Assembly: GCA_947581745.1 (NCBI GenBank)
Contig: CANPVW010000069.1
Span: 1 to 31,872, forward strand
DNA from: Candidatus Benthicola azotiphorus
GTDB lineage: Bacteria; Gemmatimonadota; Gemmatimonadetes; Palauibacterales; Palauibacteraceae
DNA length: 31,872 bases
Reading direction: 5' to 3'
Shown: one piece after another, positions 7,283 to 14,989 of the stretch
Layout: each line of letters opens with the position of its first letter
How positions within the stretch are numbered: position 1 is the stretch's first letter
The notes under the pieces: model-generated
What the model saw: the letters and a program-made list of their open reading frames with translations, nothing else
Told to the model about the DNA's origin: nothing
Database searches by the model: none
Position numbers and translations under genes: made by a program

Positions 7283-8449
7283 TCACCCGACCGCGCATTC
7301 GTTCTTCCCCGCTTCCAGGACATCCGCCTGCTCGGACGTGACGGCCAGCAGCCCCACGTTGATCGCCTTGATGTGAGGGTAGGCGTCCGGAGGAGTGGAG
7401 ACGTTGGCCGCCACCCACCCGGCGAACTCCCGCTCGTCCTGGACCCTGAGAGTCGCGTTCGCCGCCATCGCCTCCCCGAACGACCGGTCCACGGTGCGAT
7501 CCGCGTTCCGCTCGGCGTCGCTGGCGTAGTGCGCCGGCAGCAGGCGGACCGCCGGCCCCCATTCTGCCCTCGCCCGCTCGAGGCTCCTCCACTGATCCTG
7601 CACCCAGGCCTCCATCCGGCCTGCGAGATCTGGACGTCCGATCGACTCGACGAACAGGAAGTCTCCGGTGCACGCGACCGCTCCATCCTGCGGGTCGCCG
7701 GCCACGAAGGTGGTGCTCCCTTCGGTGTGGCCGGGAGTGTGCCAGGCGACCACGCGCCGACCGCCGATCACCAGCTCGGTCCCGTCGGACAGCGGCTCGA
7801 ACTCCAGCCGGCCGGGCGTCCCATCGTAGGGCCACACGTTGTCGGCCGGGTGGAGGTGGTACGGCACTCCCAGCGTCCGTGCCATGTCCGGGCTGCCACT
7901 GATGTAGTCGGCGTGCACATGAGTGTCGGCCACCGCCAGGATTCGCGCCCCCGCCGCCTCGGCCGCTCCTCTCCAAGGTGCCCAGTCGCGCGGCGGGTCG
8001 ATCGCCAGAGCCTCGCCGGCGGCGACCAGCAGATAGCCGAGCGAGCCCTTCCCGATCCGATCGAACTGGACGAGGCGGTCGAAGCCGGGTGGAGGGTCCA
8101 GCTCCCGCGGGACGGCCATCCGCATCCAGGCCGTGATCCCTCCGCTCAGGGACCATGCTTCGTATCCTCGCTGCTCCAGAAGCGCCGCGATCACCCGGCT
8201 GTCGTTGCCGTGCCCGCAGACCACCGCCACGGGACTCGAGCGGGTCAGCCCGATGGCCGACTCGGGATCGGCCAGCCGTACGACTTCCGACCCGCGGACG
8301 TTGTGGAACCGGTCCGCGGCCACCGGTTCTACCCTGCCGGCGGCGAGTCGCTCGGAAGCCCGGACGTCCAGCACCTGGATCGCCTCTCCCGACTCGAGCC
8401 GGACCGCGAGCTCGAACGGACTGATCTCCGCCGCGTCGGGGAAATTCAC
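7283..8449 (-). CDS. Rhodanese - metallo-beta-lactamase fold fusion (persulfide dioxygenase-like)
   Basis: The product has 388 residues. The start is a GTG at 8449 that overlaps the stop of the upstream peptidase gene (GTGA), indicating translational coupling. Residues 10-112 form a rhodanese domain with catalytic Cys78 in the loop CGHGNDS, followed by SLSGGITAW. Residues 125-385 form a metallo-beta-lactamase fold: THVHADY (His177, His179, Asp181), HTPGHT (His241), CTGD (Asp263) and LLPAHY (His307). His177, His241 and Asp263 match the mononuclear iron ligands of ETHE1-type persulfide dioxygenases; the next ligand position of dinuclear enzymes is Tyr182. Likely role: oxidising or transferring persulfide sulfur in the cytosol. 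The rhodanese domain precedes the MBL domain, whereas in well-known fusions it usually follows. Confidence 0.88.
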   Translation of the reverse strand: MNFPDAAEISPFELAVRLESGEAIQVLDVRASERLAAGRVEPVAADRFHNVRGSEVVRLADPESAIGLTRSSPVAVVCGHGNDSRVIAALLEQRGYEAWSLSGGITAWMRMAVPRELDPPPGFDRLVQFDRIGKGSLGYLLVAAGEALAIDPPRDWAPWRGAAEAAGARILAVADTHVHADYISGSPDMARTLGVPYHLHPADNVWPYDGTPGRLEFEPLSDGTELVIGGRRVVAWHTPGHTEGSTTFVAGDPQDGAVACTGDFLFVESIGRPDLAGRMEAWVQDQWRSLERARAEWGPAVRLLPAHYASDAERNADRTVDRSFGEAMAANATLRVQDEREFAGWVAANVSTPPDAYPHIKAINVGLLAVTSEQADVLEAGKNECAVG

Positions 8450-9840
8450 TCGTTCGCGCCCATCTGTTCCTCGACCTCGTCGGCCGTCTTCGGGATTCGC
8501 CTGCCGAGGATCCGGTGTCCATCCGTGGTCACCAGCACGTCGTCCTCGATCCTGACGCCGCCGAATCCCTTGTAGGAGTCGAGCCGGTCGAAGTCCAGGA
8601 ATTCGGCGTTCGTTCCCTGCGCCCGCCACTGGTCGATGAGCTGCGGGATGAAGTAGCAGCCGGGCTCGACCGTCAGCACGAAGCCGGACTCCAGGGTACG
8701 TGCCGCTCTCAGGTAGGCGGTCCCGAACTGGGTGCTGCGCTCGAACTCCGTGCCGTACCCGACCAGGTCTTCGTCCAGACCCTCCATGTCGTGAACGTCC
8801 AGCCCCATCATGTGCCCCAGTCCGTGCGGCATGCAGATCGCGTGGGCGCCGGCGGCGACCGCCTCGTCCACGTCGCCCTTCAGGATCCCCAGGTCCTTGA
8901 GCCCGCTGGCGATCACCTTGCAGGCAACGAAGTGCACGTCGCGAAACGGGATCCCGGGCCGCATGGCGGCGGTGGCCGTCGTGAGGGCGCGCAGAACGAG
9001 ATCGTAGATCTCCCTCTGCCGGGTGTCGAAGCGCCCGCTGACCGGCATCGTGCGGGTGATGTCCGAAGCGTACCCCATCGGAGACGTCGCCCCGGAGTCG
9101 TGCACCGCCAGCTGGCCGTCCTTCATCACGTTCTCGTACGTGTGGTTGTGCAGCACTTCCCCGCGTACCGAGAAGATGATCGGGAACGAGGTCAGTCCGC
9201 CGCGTGACAGGACCACTCCCTCCACGGCCCCGGCCACCTCGCGCTCGACCATCCCGGGGCGCACCATGTGCATGGCCAGCGTGTGCATGTCGTAGCTCAT
9301 GTCGAGCGCGATCTCGATTTCCGCCACCTCTTCGTCGGACTTGTACAGGCGCTGATCCACCACGGCCTCGATGAGAGAGCGCGACACGTGCTCGTCCGTC
9401 TCGAGGCCCGGAATGCCGAGCATCCGGGCCAGCTTGATGCGGTTCCACGCCCGGTACTGCGGGAGGAAATGGATCGTGCGTCCCGCGTCCCGCGCCGTCC
9501 GCAGCACCTCACCCAGCTTCTCGGGCTCCTCGCTGCGCCCCACTCCCACGCAGGCACGCTCCTCGGTCAGGGTCGGCAGCGGGCCCGTCCATACGATCTC
9601 ATCGACCGTCGGCTCGTGACCGAACAGGATCTCCTCGCCCGAGTCAGCGTCGATCACGCCCGCCAGTCCGGCCTGGTCGAGGCCGAAATAGTAGAGGAAG
9701 GAGCTGTCCTGCCTGAAGTGAAAAGGGTTGTCGGGGTAGTTCATGGTCGCCGGGTCGTTGCCCAGGAACAGGAGGAGACCTGACCCCACTCGCTCCTGAA
9801 GCCCTTTCCGCCGGTCGATGTATGTGCTCGCCTCGAACAT
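8446..9840 (-). CDS. Aminopeptidase P-type M24 metallopeptidase (Xaa-Pro aminopeptidase)
   Basis: The 464-residue enzyme fits full-length aminopeptidase P, which removes an N-terminal residue preceding proline. An N-terminal creatinase-like domain (1-165) includes a PDNPFHFRQDSSFLYYFG stretch typical of the family. The C-terminal pita-bread domain has all five dinuclear metal ligands: Asp248 (VHDSGA), Asp260 (ASDITRT), His343 (HGLGHMMGL), Glu392 (TVEPG) and Glu432 (RIEDD). Supporting histidines His339 and His350 are also present. There is no signal peptide, so it is cytosolic. The ATG at 9840 has a GGAGGTG ribosome site. The same frame is open far upstream, but that part is run-through without protein character. 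It is the first gene of a two-gene unit with the rhodanese/MBL gene. Confidence 0.95.
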   Translation of the reverse strand: MFEASTYIDRRKGLQERVGSGLLLFLGNDPATMNYPDNPFHFRQDSSFLYYFGLDQAGLAGVIDADSGEEILFGHEPTVDEIVWTGPLPTLTEERACVGVGRSEEPEKLGEVLRTARDAGRTIHFLPQYRAWNRIKLARMLGIPGLETDEHVSRSLIEAVVDQRLYKSDEEVAEIEIALDMSYDMHTLAMHMVRPGMVEREVAGAVEGVVLSRGGLTSFPIIFSVRGEVLHNHTYENVMKDGQLAVHDSGATSPMGYASDITRTMPVSGRFDTRQREIYDLVLRALTTATAAMRPGIPFRDVHFVACKVIASGLKDLGILKGDVDEAVAAGAHAICMPHGLGHMMGLDVHDMEGLDEDLVGYGTEFERSTQFGTAYLRAARTLESGFVLTVEPGCYFIPQLIDQWRAQGTNAEFLDFDRLDSYKGFGGVRIEDDVLVTTDGHRILGRRIPKTADEVEEQMGANE

Positions 9841-9978
9841 GTCGGCACCTCCGCTCGCGGGGCGTGTCTGAGTGATCGTCGATCCGGAAAGGTATCCCTC
9901 GACGCGTGGATCCGGGACACCCTGCACGACGCCTGGCTCCGGGACTGCAGCGGATCGCATGCGGACCGGAGCGAGGCC

Positions 9979-9996
9979 GTCCCGAGAGCGCGGGAC
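9979..9996 (-). terminator. Hairpin after the small basic protein gene
   Basis: GTCCCG and CGGGAC form a 6-base stem around a 6-base loop, starting 5 bases past the stop of the minus-strand gene at 10002. No T-run follows, so termination is uncertain. Confidence 0.3.
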
Positions 9997-10001
9997 CTCC
10001 G

Positions 10002-10328
10002 TCAGACTGTCGCTTTGTGCAGCTTGCGCTTCAGGCGGTGGATCTTCCTGCGTATCCGTTTGAGCTGGACCGGGTCGCCGGCGGCGAGCGCTTCGTCGCG
10101 CCGCGCTTTCAGCACCCGGATCCTGGCCTTGATCGCCGACTTGTTCACGCCCACGATCTCCCGGTGCGCGTGGTCTTCGATGCCGAGCACGTGGCACAGG
10201 GCCGGCACCAGGTCTTCCTTGTGCATCGTGAGGTAGCCGTGCAGCTCTTCGTGCTCGCCCAGCTCCTCGGCGATCTCGCGCAACCTCTTGACGGGCGTCT
10301 TGTGAAGCTCTTCCCACGTGTAGCTCAT
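10002..10328 (-). CDS. Small basic protein with Rho-N/SAP-like N-terminus
   Basis: The product has 108 residues. ATG at 10328 is preceded by a clear GGGAGGA ribosome site. Residues 1-50 look like a Rho N-terminal or SAP helix-turn-helix: TWEELHKTPVKRLREIAEEL, then a segment ending LVPALCHVLGIE. From residue 62 the chain is a very basic helix (NKSAIKARIRVLKARRDEAL, then RIRRKIHRLKRKLHK). The combination suggests nucleic-acid binding, perhaps an RNA- or nucleoid-associated protein, but I know no characterised member. It is divergent from the FAD oxidoreductase gene, 106 bases away. Confident as a gene, unsure of role. Confidence 0.8.
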   Translation of the reverse strand: MSYTWEELHKTPVKRLREIAEELGEHEELHGYLTMHKEDLVPALCHVLGIEDHAHREIVGVNKSAIKARIRVLKARRDEALAAGDPVQLKRIRRKIHRLKRKLHKATV

Positions 10329-10434
10329 TCGCGTCCTCCCTGGATGTGGATCTGGCGACGCTCGCGGCGGGGAGCCGCTTCTGGCAATATAGAATCGTGT
10401 CGACCGTCTCGCTCTGGCGGAGGAGAACCTGGCC

Positions 10435-11733
10435 GTGCCCAACGGACACCACCGGATCTCGGGACCCCGCGGATCCGAGCTGCAGGTCGTCGTGGTCGGC
10501 GGCGGCGTCGTGGGCGTGTGCTGCGCGTATTTCCTCGCCCGGCGCGGAGCTTCGGTTACCGTGCTGGAGAGGGACGAGATCGGCAGGGGCGCATCGTACG
10601 GTAACGCCGGCCTGATTTCTCCGGGGCACCCGCCCATCAACCGGCCCGGACGCGTCGTCCAGGCGCTGCGTTCCCTGGGCGATTCACTGAGCCCCCTGTA
10701 CATCGAGCCGCGGTGGGACCCGGCGCTCGTCCGTTGGCTGTGGGCGTTCAGACGATTCTGTACTCATGATCACGTCGAGCACGCGATGGCGGCGCTCGCG
10801 CCGCTCGGACTCCGCACGGTGGAAATGTTCGACGAGCTCGTCGGGGCCGAGGCTCTCGATTGCGAGTACCGGCGCGCGGGCTACCTCGAAGTGTTCGACA
10901 CCGGGCCGGGCCTGGCCGCGGGACGGGAGGAAGCCGCGGTCGTGGAGCGTCACGGCTTCGCGCCGGAGTACCTGGACGGGCCGGCGCTCCGCGAGCGCGA
11001 GCCCCTCCTCGGACCCGGACTCGAGGGAGGGTGGGCGCACGACGAGGGATCCGTGGTGGAGCCGTACCGCTTCGTGCTCGAGATGGCCGATCGGGCGGCC
11101 GCGCACGGTGCGCGGTTGCGGCCGCAAGCCGAGGTCGGGAGGATCCGAACGGAGAGCGGCCGTGTGACGGGCGTCCGCACGACGGCCGGCGAGGATCTGG
11201 CCGCGGATGCGGTCGTCCTCGCGACCGGGGCCTACAGTCCCGGCCTCATGGCGTCGCTCGGCTGCCCGCTGCCCGTGCAACCGGCCAAGGGGTACCATGC
11301 GGACCGACGACGGGACGATCTCCACACGCCGGACCTGCGTGTTCCCTGCCTCCTGGGAGAACGGGCGGTGTTCTGCTCTCCGATGGAGAGCCACGTCCGG
11401 TTCGCCGGGACTCTCGAGTTCTCGGGACGCAATCTCGATCTGCGGCGGGACCGGCTCCGGCAGCTGGACGCGGCCGCCCGGCGGTACTTCGAGGTGGACG
11501 ACCTGTCGGACCCGGTGTCTGAGTGGTGCGGCCTTCGTCCCTGCACCCCCGACGGACTGCCCGTGATCGGTGGAGTGCCCGGCTACGAGGGCGCGTTCGT
11601 GGCGACCGGCCACGCGATGCTCGGTCTCACGCTCGGCCCCGTCACCGGCAGCCTGATCGCCGACCTCGTGGTCGACCGCACGGCCGGGCTCGAGATCCAC
11701 GCCTTCCGGCCCGAGCGGTTCGCAGGCAGCTAG
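10435..11733 (+). CDS. DadA-like FAD-dependent amino acid oxidoreductase
   Basis: The 432-residue product belongs to the DAO/DadA family of flavoproteins that oxidise D-amino acids or other secondary and primary amines. The start is a GTG at 10435 with a GGAGGAGA ribosome site; no better ATG precedes the fold. The dinucleotide-binding motif VVVVGGGVVGVC is at residues 18-29 with the acidic strand end at Glu45, followed by GNAGLISPGH (56-65), a DadA hallmark. The C-terminal FAD segment is intact (RPCTPDGLPVIGG, then ATGHAMLGLTLGP). There is no hydrophobic anchor, so cytosolic or peripheral. Electrons in DadA enzymes go to the respiratory chain rather than oxygen. The actual substrate is unknown. 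Confidence 0.9.
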   Translation: MPNGHHRISGPRGSELQVVVVGGGVVGVCCAYFLARRGASVTVLERDEIGRGASYGNAGLISPGHPPINRPGRVVQALRSLGDSLSPLYIEPRWDPALVRWLWAFRRFCTHDHVEHAMAALAPLGLRTVEMFDELVGAEALDCEYRRAGYLEVFDTGPGLAAGREEAAVVERHGFAPEYLDGPALREREPLLGPGLEGGWAHDEGSVVEPYRFVLEMADRAAAHGARLRPQAEVGRIRTESGRVTGVRTTAGEDLAADAVVLATGAYSPGLMASLGCPLPVQPAKGYHADRRRDDLHTPDLRVPCLLGERAVFCSPMESHVRFAGTLEFSGRNLDLRRDRLRQLDAAARRYFEVDDLSDPVSEWCGLRPCTPDGLPVIGGVPGYEGAFVATGHAMLGLTLGPVTGSLIADLVVDRTAGLEIHAFRPERFAGS

Positions 11734-11745
11734 CCCGGCGCGGGC

Positions 11746-12636
11746 CTACGCACCCTGTGCGTGGTACGCGGCGGCGAGCTGGTCCGCGAATTCCTCGAGT
11801 GTCGTAGGCGTCGTGTTGGCGGCGGAACGGGGTTCCTGGGGCACGATGTGCTCGTCGGCGTACCCCCTGTACATCTCCAGGAGGGTGGGGATGGTCTCGG
11901 CATGCATGCCCATCCCGGCGAAGGCCTCCGCCGCGGCTTCCGGGGGCACCTGAACGTAGGGTAGATCCGGCTTGCCGATCGCCGCACCGACGATGGCGGC
12001 GACTTCGGTCATCGTGTAGTCACGCGGTCCCAGCAGCTCGCGCGTGTGATGCCCGTCGAAGTCGAGGGCCGTCATCCGCCGGGCGGCTTCTACGCCTATG
12101 TCGCGCGTCGCGATCATCGCGATCGGCACGTCCGCCGGCATCGGCATGGCGAGCACGCCCATCGAGCGGATCCCGTCGAGCGACATGTACAGGTTCTCCA
12201 TGAACGACGCCGGACGGAGGTGCAGAACGTCCACTTCCGACAGCTCGTTCAGCCGATCCTCCTGTTCGCGCAGTCCGACGATGGGTCCCGTCCCCTGGTG
12301 GTGCTGCGCGCCGACGCTGGACAGGTTGACCACGTAGGGAGCCCCCGACTCCCGGATCCCTTTCGCGAGCGCCTTCCCGACCTTGCCCTGCCACTCGCGC
12401 AGATTCGCGTTGTACGCGATCGGAATCAGCGAGTACACGGCGCCCACGCCGTCACATGCGCGCGCCACGAATCCGGCGTCGGAAACATCTCCGACCATGG
12501 CCTCGGCGCCCTTCTCGACGAACGGCGCCAGCCGCTCGTCACTGCGGCCGACCACGCGAACCGGCAGACCGGCGACCAGCAGCTCCTCCGCGACCACCCG
12601 ACCCGTGTTGCCGGTCGCTCCGATGACGGTGTACAT
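11746..12636 (-). CDS. NmrA-like NAD(P)-binding protein
   Basis: The 296-residue product is an atypical short-chain dehydrogenase-like protein. It has the NmrA-type nucleotide motif GATGNTG (residues 6-12), an Arg-rich loop after strand two (VVGRSDERL), and GDVSD near residue 55 in the usual place. The Tyr-x-x-x-Lys catalytic pair of classical SDRs is not evident, and the central part (NLSSVGAQHHQGTGPI) is like NmrA/HSCARG and quinone oxidoreductase 2 proteins. Role: NAD(P)H-dependent reductase or redox sensor. ATG at 12636 follows an AAGGAGC ribosome site; the longer frame upstream is run-through. Its stop lies 12 bases from the stop of the DadA-like gene. Confidence 0.88.
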   Translation of the reverse strand: MYTVIGATGNTGRVVAEELLVAGLPVRVVGRSDERLAPFVEKGAEAMVGDVSDAGFVARACDGVGAVYSLIPIAYNANLREWQGKVGKALAKGIRESGAPYVVNLSSVGAQHHQGTGPIVGLREQEDRLNELSEVDVLHLRPASFMENLYMSLDGIRSMGVLAMPMPADVPIAMIATRDIGVEAARRMTALDFDGHHTRELLGPRDYTMTEVAAIVGAAIGKPDLPYVQVPPEAAAEAFAGMGMHAETIPTLLEMYRGYADEHIVPQEPRSAANTTPTTLEEFADQLAAAYHAQGA

Positions 12637-12862
12637 GGTTGCTCCTTGGGATGGTGTGGGAAGGGACGACGCAATCATAGTGGCTGGCGAGGTGGCCGGA
12701 GACAAGTGCGACGAGCAACCTCGAGATCTTCCAAATGATTGTCGGTCAAGGACGTGACCTCGCCTCTCCGCCGGTCGCGCGGAACCGGCGTCAGGTGTAG
12801 TTTCGTGCACGCGACTCCGCCGGGCGGCAGGCACCGATCACCGCGGGACGAGACCTGAGCGA

Positions 12863-13516
12863 ATGACCCTTCGATCCACCCTCCGCGCTTTCTTCACCAC
12901 AGGGAAGGGCGTGGTGCGCGGCCTTACCGAGGAAGCCGCGGGCTCCGATCCGCTGGTCCTGTTCGATCGCTGGTACCGGGAGGCACGTGATGCTGGCCTC
13001 TATCTCCCGGAGTCGATGGCCCTCGCGACGGCGACGTCGGACGGCAGGCCCTCCGTGCGGCAGGTGCTCCTGAAAGCGTTCGACGAGCGTGGGTTCGTGT
13101 TCTATACCAACTACGAGAGCCAGAAGGGGATGGAGATCGCGGAGAACCCGCGCGCCGCCCTGGCCATCCACTGGCCGATTCTGCAGCGACAGGTCCGGAT
13201 CAACGGCACGGTCGAGAAGACCTCGACGGAGGAGTCCGAGGCGTACTTCGCGAGTCGGCCGCGCGGCAGCCGCCTCGGGGCGTGGGCATCGGACCAGAGC
13301 TCCGTCCTGCGCGACCGGGAGGAACTGGAGGGCCGGTTCCGCGAGACTCAGCATCGGTTCGGATCGGGCGACATCCCGCTGCCGTCGTTCTGGGGCGGGT
13401 ACCGGGTCGTTCCGGAAAAGATCGAATTCTGGCAGGGGCGGGCGAATCGTCTGCACGATCGCCTCCTCTTCCGAAGGGCCGACGGGGCGTGGACGATCGA
13501 GCGGCTCTATCCCTGA
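12863..13516 (+). CDS. pdxH: Pyridoxamine/pyridoxine 5'-phosphate oxidase
   Basis: The 217-residue enzyme is the same size as E. coli PdxH (218). It uses FMN and oxygen to convert pyridoxine or pyridoxamine 5'-phosphate into pyridoxal 5'-phosphate in the cytosol. Recognised segments: RQVLLKAFDERGFVFYTNY (residues 66-84, FMN phosphate region), SQKGMEIAENPRAAL (86-100), the substrate-loop SRPRGSRLGAWAS (131-143), PLPSFWGGYRV (172-182) and the C-terminal RANRLHDR (193-200), whose Arg and His bind PLP. All key residues are present. The gene stands alone, divergent from the NmrA-like gene across 226 bases. That gap contains a weak dyad (GGTCA at 12744-12748, TGACC at 12755-12759). Confidence 0.96.
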   Translation: MTLRSTLRAFFTTGKGVVRGLTEEAAGSDPLVLFDRWYREARDAGLYLPESMALATATSDGRPSVRQVLLKAFDERGFVFYTNYESQKGMEIAENPRAALAIHWPILQRQVRINGTVEKTSTEESEAYFASRPRGSRLGAWASDQSSVLRDREELEGRFRETQHRFGSGDIPLPSFWGGYRVVPEKIEFWQGRANRLHDRLLFRRADGAWTIERLYP

Positions 13517-13684
13517 CGTCCGGCTTTCTCAGTGATGGAGCCGATGAATCGGGACGGTGACGTGTAGTACGAGATGCGATCGGGGCGGAAGTCCGCCTCG
13601 ATAGTTGATGGACGACCCCTCGCTCGACGGCCTGCGGGCCGCCGTGTAACGATAGACTCGAGCTCCCCAGGGAGGGTATCGGTC

Positions 13685-14938
13685 ATGCGCAGCACATGGT
13701 TGTGGATTCCGGTCCTCGCCTTCGCGGCCGCTTGCGGCGGAGAGGCGGGGGGAGCGGCCGACTGGGCCGGAACGATAGAGGACAGCGCAGGCGTGCAGCT
13801 GGTCCGCAATACGCTCACGCCGCTGTGGGGCGCCGGGGACGCCTGGACCCTCGAAGAGGTGATGACGATCGGCGAAGCCGCCGGCGATCCTGACTACCAG
13901 TTCGGCCAGATTGCCGGCATCGGCGTGACGTCGGACGGACAGATCGTACTCGTGGACCAGCAGGCCCAGCATCTCAAGTTCTTCTCGGCCGAGGGAGTCT
14001 ACGAGCGGACCGTCGGACAGGCCGGGTCCGGGCCCGGCGAGTTCGGACCCGGTGTCGGTCCCGTGCTGGTCGGACGAGGCGATACTCTGATCGTGCCCGA
14101 CCTCGGGAATCAGCGCGTCAACGTCCTCGTGGCCGATGGCTCGGAGCCGGCGAGCTTCCGGATGAGTTTCGAGCGCGGCATCCCGGCGCGCTGGGACATG
14201 ATGGAGAACGGAGACCTCGTCTATCAGCTGAGGGCCCTCAATCTGCCGAACACCGAGCAGCGGGACACGGTGGACCTGATCGTGACCGCCACGTACACCG
14301 GCGAGATCGTCGACACGCTCATGACGCCCAAGCGTGGCGAGTCGTTCAGCTTCGGCGAAGACGGCCAGCCGAAGCGGCTGGTCTTCGCGCCGGAGCCGGT
14401 GTGGTCCGTGGTCGGCGAGGACGGGCTGTGCTTCGCGGTCAACGACGTGTTCCGTCTCAGCATCTACGACGAGGCGGGCGACCTGAAGCGAGTCGTCAGC
14501 ATACCGGCCGAGCGGAAGCCCGTCACGGAAGCGGACGTCGACTTCTTCATGGAGACGGTGAAGCGGTTGCTCGCAGAGCAGGGCGTGCCGCAGCAGCAGA
14601 GCGAGATCGTTCTCAGCACGTTCAATTTCGCGGATTACTTCCCGGCTTTCCTGCAGATGATGCCCGGCCCGGAGGGCAGCCTGTGGGTGCAGCGTGTTCA
14701 GGAACCCACGGGAATGACGGCGGAGGAGCGGGAGAATTGGAATCCATTGCTCGACCTCGGAGCTTCCGCGTGGGACGTGCTGGACTCCGAGGGCCGATAC
14801 CTGGGAGTCGTGGACATGCCACACCGGTTCCAGCCGGTTACGTTCGAGGGCGATCTGATCTACGGAATCTGGCGGGATGAGTTCGACGTACAGTACGTGC
14901 GAGTCCTGAAGATCGCGGGGCTGGGGCCGGGGGCGTAG
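13685..14938 (+). CDS. Six-bladed beta-propeller lipoprotein (copy 1)
   Basis: The 417-residue product starts at ATG 13685 with a GGGAGGG ribosome site; an in-frame ATG at 13574 adds only basic low-complexity sequence and is rejected. Residues 1-17 are a lipoprotein signal (AFAAAC, Cys17). The body is an NHL/6-bladed propeller of the type expanded in Gemmatimonadota, with repeats such as DYQFGQIAGIGVTSDGQIVL, the signature GSGPGEFGPG near residue 120, and GDTLIVPDLGNQRVNV. Near the end it has SLWVQRVQEPTGMTAEERENWNP. Expected to face the periplasm or surface as a binding or scaffold protein. It is followed by a paralogue 51 bases downstream. Confidence 0.88.
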   Translation: MRSTWLWIPVLAFAAACGGEAGGAADWAGTIEDSAGVQLVRNTLTPLWGAGDAWTLEEVMTIGEAAGDPDYQFGQIAGIGVTSDGQIVLVDQQAQHLKFFSAEGVYERTVGQAGSGPGEFGPGVGPVLVGRGDTLIVPDLGNQRVNVLVADGSEPASFRMSFERGIPARWDMMENGDLVYQLRALNLPNTEQRDTVDLIVTATYTGEIVDTLMTPKRGESFSFGEDGQPKRLVFAPEPVWSVVGEDGLCFAVNDVFRLSIYDEAGDLKRVVSIPAERKPVTEADVDFFMETVKRLLAEQGVPQQQSEIVLSTFNFADYFPAFLQMMPGPEGSLWVQRVQEPTGMTAEERENWNPLLDLGASAWDVLDSEGRYLGVVDMPHRFQPVTFEGDLIYGIWRDEFDVQYVRVLKIAGLGPGA

Positions 14939-14989
14939 GCGCCGGCCGGGTCGCCCGATCGTGTAACGGGAACCACCGATGAGGTTCAA

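Noticed and set aside
8446..10629. Apparent 727-residue protein ending with the M24 peptidase
   Set aside because: The family domain begins at the ATG at 9840, which has a strong ribosome site; the upstream part is antisense or out of frame with the small basic protein and the DadA-like gene.
13628..13641. CGGCC-TGCG-GGCCG hairpin between pdxH and the first propeller gene
   Set aside because: A 5-base stem of pure G/C is expected by chance at this base composition, it has no T-run, and it lies more than 100 bases after the pdxH stop.
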